Positions 56,820 to 64,000 of a DNA stretch of 64,000 bases are shown here, piece after piece (the first letter of the stretch is position 1; each line of letters begins with the position of its first letter). The stretch is from assembly GCA_000750105.3 (NCBI GenBank), contig JPHH03000051.1, positions 124,001 through 188,000 of the forward strand. The letters are read 5' to 3'. This DNA is from Tolypocladium sp. Sup5 PDA-1. Taxonomy: Eukaryota; Ascomycota; Sordariomycetes; Hypocreales; Ophiocordycipitaceae. The position numbers and the translations under genes are program-made. The notes under the pieces are model-generated. The model was given only the letters and a program-made list of their open reading frames with translations, was not told the origin of the DNA and searched no databases.

Positions 56820-57697
56820 CTATTGCGCATCAACAACTACTATACAAACATGAAAGTTTAAACACCTTATCCAACAGCCTCTCGGCGTCGTCTCACACCG
56901 TCCACCGATGGCTTTAAAAGCGAATATATGCAGAGCTACCATGGCAACCAAGTAAACCGCGCTCAAAGCAAGAGAGGAAGCATCGGCCGTCACAGGGCTT
57001 GTCGGCACCGTCGTGGGGTGCACCCGGGTGGCTGTCCGCACGCCCGAAGAGCAGGCGGCGCTAGAGCAGCTATCGACCGGTTTGAGGGGACAGCCAAGGG
57101 CGGTGCAGCCGGAGGCAGTGGCGGGAGCAGGGCAGTTGGGGCCCGCACAGCCACCGCCGGAAGGGTTAGCAGCCTCGTGCATAGTGCTGCTAGTACTAGA
57201 GATAGCGGTAGAAGCCGGCGTGACGCCCGAGCTAGTAGGACAAGTCAACGTAGTTGTTACGCAACGGATCTGGGAGAGGGCGCGAGGGGCTAGAAAGCCG
57301 AAGGCTGCGGGAAAAGGAGGCCAAATTCGATGCCCCTTTTACCTCGAGAGGCAAAAGGGGAGAGATTAAATACATAAGCCCGGGCTGGAGCCCGGGAAAA
57401 CAAGGGTCCGGCCGGGGCAGGGCCCGGCAGGGCCAGCAGCCCAGGCAGGGCCAGGAGCCTAGCTAGGCAGGAAGGCGATTGCGTATCAGTAGTCGAGCCA
57501 GCCTCCTCGGAGGTGGAGGCAGACGCGGTTGAAGTGGTATTAGGAGCATCGTGCGTGGTCGCAGTCGTGGTCGTTTTAAGCGTGGTGCCACTGCTTCTGG
57601 TCGGGTTGCTACAGTGCCTACTTCCGGTGCTTACATTATTTGTTAGTAGAGGTAGAAGCAGCTTAACGTAGCTCCAGGCAAACCCCGGGAAGATCAA
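56820..57697 (-). CDS. possible Ser/Thr-rich cell-surface protein (tentative model)
   Basis: Two minus-strand frames look related. The upstream one (57697 downward) starts MIFPGFAWSYVKLLLPLL, a signal-like segment, then a Ser/Thr-rich stretch (TTLKTTTTATTHDAPNTTS). The downstream one (to 56820) reads IRCVTTTLTCPTSSG, then a Cys/Pro/Ser-rich repeat region, and a hydrophobic LALSAVYLVAMVALHIFAF near the C terminus. An intron with gtattt donor and ctcccag acceptor (about 57390 to 57275) would join them in phase, but the donor is weak and the upstream exon would run through the GC-rich repeat at 57375-57475. The composition fits a GPI-type wall protein; no domain is recognised. It could also be two unrelated ORFs. 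Confidence 0.3.
57375..57475. repeat. GC-rich imperfect repeat (cagggcc / cccggg units)
   Basis: Several near-copies of gggccagcagcccaggca and gccagg units, plus the palindrome agcccgggct. Probably unstable low-complexity DNA. Confidence 0.6.
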
Positions 57698-58488
57698 GAA
57701 ATAGGGGAAATATAGAAGTATAAGGTTAGCGGCTTCGCACTACATAATGGATTAGGCAATAGTAAATACGAACTACAACGGCCGCGCGGTTTATATAACG
57801 AGTCACGTTCTTACAACGGGAAACGTTTCAAATATATTATGGGAGCACGGACTGATTACCGCCACGGGAATATAGGCAGTAATTTAAGAAGCAGGTCGAG
57901 CCGAGTGGAAGTTCTTTTGACCATTTATGCCAGTCGATGTACTTACGCTCGCCTCATGGATCCGTACCCGTGCTGTAACTCGTACGTCTAACGTCTACGC
58001 ACGGGGCTGTTAGGCCGCGTGTCTGCGGAGAACTAACTTAGTCGTATAGTGCGCAGGAAAACCTACCCTGGACCAGACGGGAGGGAGATGACTCCTAGCA
58101 AGCTGGGCACGTCGCCGATTGAGTATCGTTTGGTAACAGGGGCAGCGCTTGGCGTTGTCCTTCACGGGCCTGACCAAGGGATGTGATCACTCGCACAAGG
58201 ATCAGACAGGCAGTCAGGTAGGAGACAAAGTAGGGACTGCACACACAGGCTGAAACACCAAGTTAGGCCTCCACAGGTCGAACCAACAGGTAGATTCAGA
58301 TGCGTGAATTCCGTAATACTTGACCTCGCTAACGCGAAGGACTGTGCTGCCGTAGCCGCATATAGCGAGATAACTATTTGAGCACGCCAGTCTGCAATTT
58401 ATATGTACGTAAATCGCTAGCAGCATTTCAGAAACTCAATCGTCTACTCTTTATTTCTAACATTATTTCTACGAAATAAGCCCCTATT

Positions 58489-59152
58489 TTGGCTACTATG
58501 TACTCTATTCTACTTTGCGTGCTCCTTCGCCTAGTTCATGCTACTATCACCATTACTCCAGATATTGGAGTACCTGGACTCCCTGGAGCCTTCAAGGTCC
58601 CTATTGAATGGGACGTTCAGGCGTTCCCAGATGGGCCATTTCTTACACTCGCTGGAACCGTCCAACAGGTGCATGCGCAGCTTCTGAAGATTAACCCAAA
58701 CCATACCTCGGACTTCGATTTAGAGAGTCGAGACCTCGAACTTACTGCCCGTACCGACTTTTCTAATAGCAAAGTGATTTGCGACAGGAATAGGTGGGGA
58801 GCGCCAATGCCTACCCATCTAAAAGAAGGCATAACATATCTTTACGGCCTAAAGGGCCAACCTCGGAATAAAGGTGGACCAGGCGCGTGCGGGCAGGTCA
58901 GCTGCTCGTGGGACTCGGCCATCTGGTGGTGTAATGATGTAAGTTAGTAAGATAACTACTAGAACTTGAGAATAGTCATTAATACTAGTCTTATAGGAGA
59001 AAGAGCCCAAGACCCTGGAAAGCTGGGGTTCGATTGCAGATGGCGCGAAGGTGCTTTTGGACAAGTGCGCTTACTCTCCTCCTTATGAAGTCGGAGGACA
59101 GATCTTCCACTGGACAAATTGGAACGTTATTATCACTACAGGGAGCTGCTAG
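58489..59152 (+). CDS. small secreted cysteine-rich protein
   Basis: Exons 58489-58938 and 58997-59152, joined across a 58-bp intron (gtaagt donor, tatag acceptor, phase 0), encode 201 residues; starting at the second ATG (58498) gives 198. A signal peptide (MYSILLCVLLRLVHA) is followed by a 75-residue Cys-free region with a sequon (NHTS). A C-terminal domain with six cysteines then follows: VICDRN, GACGQVSCSW, IWWCND, LDKCAY and the final GSC. IADGAKVLL and VGGQIFHWTNWNVIIT look like the core of a widespread fungal secreted family that I recognise by pattern only. Six cysteines could form three disulfides. Gene-poor surroundings and size fit an effector-like protein, but no function is known. 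The first exon alone stops at 58947, so unspliced RNA would give a truncated protein lacking two cysteines. Confidence 0.8.
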
Positions 59153-59581
59153 ATAGGTACTGAGATTGGACGGAGACCTAACGCTGGTGGGAGGCAATCA
59201 TTCGCACATTCTGTTCCTGACGATAAAATAGATGGCTTCCTTTATACTTACTTATGCACCTGAATGACGGAAGAGATACGGATCTTCCTCCCAGATCTTG
59301 GCTAAGGATTGTAGTAGTTAAAGGATAAGAGAACCGCGCTTAAACAGGCATTCGAGAGTTCTGCACTTCCTTTTCTTCTATGCTCTTGCATGGGTTTGGA
59401 CTTGACTGATCTGAAGTCAATAGAGCTAGCTTACGCTAGCTGCAGTGTCGTGGTGTGTGCTGGGATACAGACCATCCTTAACTTGTTAGATTTACTAGAG
59501 CATGCACTTAAGACAGAGTAAAAGTCGTTGTGGACCAGGGCTTTGATAGATCTGAGCATTTTCTCGAGGGCGGTATCTAAG
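59153..59581. other. intergenic, convergent 3' ends
   Basis: No gene or repeat seen between the small secreted protein and the MCT-type transporter. Confidence 0.5.
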
Positions 59582-61073
59582 CTATTTACGTCTGTTTAGC
59601 CACAAGTTACCGAGGAAGCACGCAACTCCAGCAACGTAGGATACGCCAGCAAATACTATCAGGCCAGAGTAGTCACCTCCACTGCGGCTGATGATTTGTC
59701 CCGCTATCGGAACACCCGTTAATGCCCTGCATTTCCAAGGTTAGCTTGCATCCCAAGAATAGTGTGCGTCGGCTGTGTCAGACTTACCCGAAACTCACAA
59801 TCGTGTATACCGTGGTGTAATAACGGCCGTAGTTTTGCGTTGTGCAGTATTCTCCGACGCAAACAGGAACCAAGCTGATATTGCTTCCGCTTGCGAACCC
59901 AAACACTATGGAGAAAGTAATGACTGCGGCGACGTTGCCCCGTGCAGGCAGCCATATCGCGAGCATTGCAATCACGCACAGCACATTGGTCAGTATCATG
60001 GTGTTTAAGCGGCCAAACTTGTCCGCCACGATTCCCGGCAGCCATCTCCCAGGAAAGGATCCGGCATTGAGGAAGACAACCATCAGGTACGCCAGCCGTC
60101 GGTCAATCCCATTGGCCAAAGCATACGACGAGACGTACTCTAGCCCGACAAAGAAGCCCCATTCAATGAAGAAGACGCCGACGGTCATCAAGAACACTGC
60201 AGGCTTGCAGAGGATCCTCAAGTCGGGGAGTATGCTCTGCTCGGCTGGGATCTGCTGGCGGGGGTCGCTCCTCGGACGAACCATGATGCAGCCTACCAGC
60301 AGCAGCACAACCGTAATCAAGCCGACTACCCGTGTCGCCCAGGCAAAGCCAATCCTGTCACCCAAGTGGTCAAATACGAGCGGGAACATGACTCCTCCGA
60401 GGCTGCCTCCCGACATGGCCAGCCCAGTCGCAGCGCCGCGCCGCGCTCGAAAGTACTGCCCGATGGTAGCAACCGGCACGACAAAGACGATGGAGGTCGC
60501 CGCGCCAGCAGTCAACCCCATGACCAACACGAAATGCCAATACGCGTCGCAGAAGCCGAGCGCCGCAAAGGTCACGACATACAGGACCAGGCCGGCCACC
60601 ATGAGCCACCGGGGACCGTAGACGTCAAAGATGGGCCCAATCTGGATGCCGCAGAAGAAGACCATGAAGTTGTAGAGGCCGAATATCCACCCCCGCTTGC
60701 CCTCGTTGACGTGCTGAAGCTGGTGGCTGGAGATCCAGGATTGGTAGATGCCAATGCTGTTCATCAGGCCGAGGCCGCCCATGATGGCGCAGAAGCTCCC
60801 GATGACGACCAGGTTGGCGGCGCGCCCGCCTTCTGGATACGGTGCCTCGCTCGAGTCAGATGGTTGCTCGGGGTCAGAGGTGGAGTCATACAGGTCATTT
60901 TGTATTTGTGAACCGGGGCTCTGATCTTGCCGTGCCTCTTTCTCCGTGTGACGCTGGGGCTTTGCATTGAGTTAGTCTGACCACACGGACATGCGGCAGA
61001 GCCTGCAAAGGCGGGAGAGTTGGCTTACATATTCTTTATGCCACAAGCGCGATAGAAAAGTCTGGCTAGCCAT
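59582..61073 (-). CDS. MFS transporter, monocarboxylate-porter (MCT) type
   Basis: Twelve-helix plasma-membrane carrier of the fungal MCH/monocarboxylate-porter group. Exons 61073-61029, 60959-59788 and 59726-59582 join in phase to 453 residues. The hydrophilic N terminus (about 70 residues, Glu/Asp/Ser-rich) precedes helix 1 (LVVIGSFCAIMGGLGLMNSIGIYQSW). The motif YGPRWLMVAGLVLY, GQYFRARRGAATGLAMSGGSLGG in helix 5 and DKFGRLNTM in the middle loop are typical of this group. No lesion is seen, unlike the first MFS gene in the window. It is divergent from a Zn2Cys6 regulator across 690 bp, a common layout for a transporter and its activator. Substrate unknown; monocarboxylates or cluster metabolites are possible. 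Confidence 0.92.
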
Positions 61074-61763
61074 TATACGACCAACGACTCGAGTTCGACT
61101 TTGTGGTGGAGTTTGGGTGGTCGGGTAAGGGTTCGACGGACGTGTAAGTGGCAGAGTGAACGAATGGTGATGAAGCACTTCAGGTTGATGTCCAATTACC
61201 GGAACAGTAGCCAGACGATAGTTGAGAGCACGAGATACAGGTATAAATACCAATTTCTACCATTGCTCAAAGTCTTGACAACGCAAAGCATTAGCAATCG
61301 CGACCAGACTTGACTCGGGGGTTGACGGTTAGATTGGCCGAGCCAATCATTGTACACGATTCGGGCCCACGGAGCCGTTCTCGTATTCGCCGACAAGTGA
61401 CTCAACGGCGCCAATGGCCGGGCCAAGTGCAGAAACTCCATCTGACGGTGGACCATTTTGGCCGAGCCGGAGCAACTTCGTCATACATACATTCGTCCCC
61501 TCATTTCGCCGACTACAGAGCTGTTCCATCAACCCACTGTCGTAGCATCTCACGCCCTCGGCCAATGCATTCATTACAGCCGCACGAAAAAAATTCTGCA
61601 GGCTGTGCATTGAATCGAAAGAAGCGAATACCACTTCACTTTCATACTCGCATCACTTCCAGTGCGGAGGTTTGTGGGATTGCCTGGGACCGTGGGACGT
61701 ACATCAAATCTGCAAGGTTCGGCGAAACACCAAACCTCGCGAGTCCACCAGATGTAACACGCA
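61074..61763. promoter_or_regulatory. shared divergent promoter, MCT transporter / Zn2Cys6 regulator
   Basis: 690 bp between two divergent start codons, with no supported ORF. Zn2Cys6 proteins usually bind inverted, everted or direct CGG triplets. CGG/CCG triplets occur here but I could not single out a convincing pair. Both genes are probably controlled from this interval (inference). Confidence 0.5.
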
Positions 61764-64000
61764 ATGTCGTCTCCCTCGACACACGGCACTAACAATAGCA
61801 CCGGCACTCGTCCGTACCGCTCCCAGAAGCGGCAGCGGCCCTGTGACCGGTGCCGCGAGCGGAAGCTCAGGTGCCAGACGGACGGCGAATCCCCGTGCCA
61901 GCGGTGCCAACAGAACGGCGTCCCCTGCACCTTCATAGGAAAACCGCGAAAAAGGGCCTCTCTGAAGGCTCTTCATCAGCAGCAATCCATGTGTCAGGGG
62001 CAGAGCTCGCCGCTAGTTGGCCGTCAAGAGTATCACGTCTCGACCCGGCTACATGACCAGGAGCATCCGGCAGCCGTGTCATCAAGAGAGGACAGTGCAG
62101 TTGCTGGCTCCCAAGACCACCTCCATAACAGCGGCTCCGGCGCATCCTTGACACACGCCCTGGGAACACCCGTATTGACAGGACTGCACCCACATCGCCC
62201 GTCGACCCAGCTGTCACAGAGTCTGGACCAGATCGAGGGCCATGCCGCGATGCTCCTCGGTGGTTCCTCCGATTCGGATCCGTGGCTGCTGCGACACTGC
62301 AGGTTCGACGAGCTCGGGCTCCGGACTTTTCATAAGCTGCACTTTCGCAACGCGGGTGGCGTGCCAACGAGCGACAAGATTCCGGTGCATTTCCTGGTCA
62401 GCGCTGATGAGCTCTGTGAAAGTGCGGCCGCAGAAACCCGAGTTGCAGAGGCGAAAGAATTATGCGCCGAACTTGACCTTTTGCTGCCTCCTGCCTACGG
62501 AGCACGACTTATTCGACTGTAAGTCATTTCCAAGTATCAGCAAGGAGCAGAGCTAGACTGACTTCTTAGCCCAGGTTTCACAAGCACGTCTTCCCGATAT
62601 TGCCCGTCATCGCACGGGCTCAGCTGGGTTTGACATCCGTAGACTCCGTTCCCGAAAAACATGTGCTGGATGCCATACCCGTCCACCTGCTTGCCGCAAT
62701 CTACGGCTCAGCCCTACCCTTTGCCGTCAATGACGACCAGCTCGCGGTCCTGCACATATACGACCAGCTTCCCCTGGACAAGGTGTGGCGCATCGTGTAC
62801 AAGTGCCTCCAGGACGAAATCCACCGGCCTCGCCTCTCCGCCCTGCAGGCTGCGTTGCTGTACCTGCACAAGACGGGCCAGGATCGACGCCGATACGCTG
62901 CCTCCGACACGGCCTTTGTCTGGTCGTTTATGGGCAGCGTCGTAGGCCTTGCGCACAGCCTTGGTCTGCACCTCGAGTGTCGCATGTTCGGAATACCGGC
63001 CGGAGAGAAAAGACTCCGTCGCAGGCTGTGGTGGGCCGTTTACATCGAGGACAAGTGGCTATCCTTGCTCATGGGTCGGCCGCCGTACATTCGGCAAGCG
63101 GAATGGGACGTCAGCGAGCTGGACGATGCGGACTTTGACCTCCACGCTGTCTCCTACGCCGGGAACATGACTGGAAAGACAACTTCCTCGTTTCGGGACA
63201 TGGCTCGCCTCGCCCTTGTTGCCGACTCTGTGCAAACATCACTTTAGTATGAGTTCTCCCACTCTCCTTTCAATTTCCTCCCTTTGCCTCTCGTGCTGAC
63301 TGTTACAGTTCTTTGAGATCATGTCAGAAACTGGCTGAAGATCTCCCAGCCTCGATCCAGGCGGCGAAGCCCATGTTCGACGCACTGAATGCCTGGCGAG
63401 CCACCATCCCAGTGCCAGAGCCATTTCGCTCCGAGCGCCTGGCCAGCCTCAACGACTCCGAGTCATACCCAGCGTCCGTCTACTTCGCATACCTGACTCT
63501 AGTCGTGTACGTCTGGCGAGCGCTGCTCCGACCTACCGTGCGGTCCCTGCCCCCGCCGCAGATCATCGACGTCGACCGGCCGCTCCAGCACCACCAGCCG
63601 CTGCAGGATACGGGCTTCCTCTTCGAGGACTTTAGCTGGGACTTTTCGGACCTGCCCGAGATTGAGCTGCACCTCGACGATGATGTCACCGACACCAGCG
63701 CCACGGTCAAGGAGCTCCACCAGGCGGCGCAGACATGGGCGGGCAACTTGGTCAACTTTACGTGGCACATGTCGTCCAGCGACTTCGGCGAATTCTGGTA
63801 TTCATGTAAGTCTCGGCTATCTCGCTCCCTGAGCTTTTGGAGTCTTTGGCTAACACTCTGCGTCGTTGTCGTCATAGGGTCCCGGATAAGTTTTGCGGCG
63901 GTATCAAACTTCCTCATGGTTCTTCTCGTCCAGGCCCCCAGCTCGGAGAATGCTCTGAAGGCAAAGCAGATGCTAGAGAACTGGCGCCGAGTGCTGCGGG
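61764..64000 (+). CDS. Zn2Cys6 fungal transcription factor (3' end outside window)
   Basis: Fungal-specific activator or repressor. Exons 61764-62518, 62575-63246, 63309-63805 and 63878 onward agree in phase. The binuclear zinc cluster is complete: Cys27, 30, 37, 45, 48, 55 (C-x2-C-x6-C-x7-C-x2-C-x6-C), preceded by basic QKRQRP and followed by GKPRKR. The middle-homology region (PF04082-type) starts near 62660: LAAIYGSALPF, SALQAALLYLHKTGQDRRRY, VGLAHSLGLHLECRMFGIPAGEKRLRRRLWW, VYIEDKWLSLLMGRPPYI. The frame is still open at base 64000. It most likely regulates the divergent MCT transporter, and perhaps the esterase and secreted-protein genes nearby (inference). Confidence 0.92.

Larger units (their letters stand above)
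55420..58488. other. 3-kb gene-poor region
   Basis: Apart from the tentative wall protein on minus (56820-57697) no gene is supported. GC-rich low-complexity DNA occurs at 56400-56500 (ggcccgggcccgg, and gtaagtgggc twice) and 57375-57475 (repeated cagggcc/cccggg units). 55880-56370 and 57700-58480 are AT-richer with mixed composition. Confidence 0.45.

Overview
The window is chromosomal DNA of a filamentous ascomycete. The genes carry 50-100 bp introns with gtaagt/gtacgt/gtgagt donors, ctgac/ctaac branch sites and c/tag acceptors. Fungal-specific families are present (Zn2Cys6 activator, PDR-type ABC transporter, CYP52-like P450, DUF6546-like protein), and a block of repeated DNA has been mutated by RIP (repeat-induced point mutation). 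A sordariomycete, possibly hypocrealean, fits best; the genus cannot be read from this sequence. All gene models below were built by hand from splice signals and reading-frame continuity.

Layout. (A) 1-7.3 kb is an oxidative-catabolism block: a CYP52-like P450 (5' end outside the window), a decayed alpha/beta-hydrolase, an intact Baeyer-Villiger-type flavin monooxygenase, and an allantoate-permease-type MFS transporter with two inactivating lesions. (B) 8.4-29.6 kb is a more conserved block: a SYLF/Ysc84 lipid-binding protein, an FSH1-type serine hydrolase, a secreted Lys/Ala-repeat protein, an alkyltransferase-like (ATL) DNA-repair protein, a 1743-residue kinesin, a broken DUF6546-like gene, the Eme1/Mms4 nuclease subunit and a histidine phosphatase. 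(C) 30.06-44.15 kb is a nested transposon island. A Tad1/CgT1-like LINE (plus strand) was interrupted by a Ty3/Gypsy LTR retrotransposon (minus strand, 465-bp LTRs, target duplication GCTAG). Both are riddled with transitions and stop codons. (D) 44.3-64 kb is an accessory block: a PDR ABC transporter ending 140 bp from the LINE, an SDR, a decayed amidohydrolase, a carboxylesterase with a probable GPI-anchor exon, a possible Ser/Thr-rich wall protein, a small secreted cysteine-rich protein, and a divergent pair of MCT-type MFS transporter and Zn2Cys6 regulator (3' end outside the window).

Working picture. Blocks A and D look like accessory gene sets for uptake, oxidation and hydrolysis of lipophilic or ester/amide substrates, and both are losing genes: four non-transposon genes are broken. 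The divergent transporter/regulator pair shares a 690-bp promoter region and is the clearest candidate regulatory unit. The most informative structure is the island. Its two LTRs differ at 26 of 465 positions by my hand count, all transitions, with no indels. RIP seems to stop short of both LINE ends, and the Gypsy element carries a decayed antisense ORF with a cysteine-rich motif.
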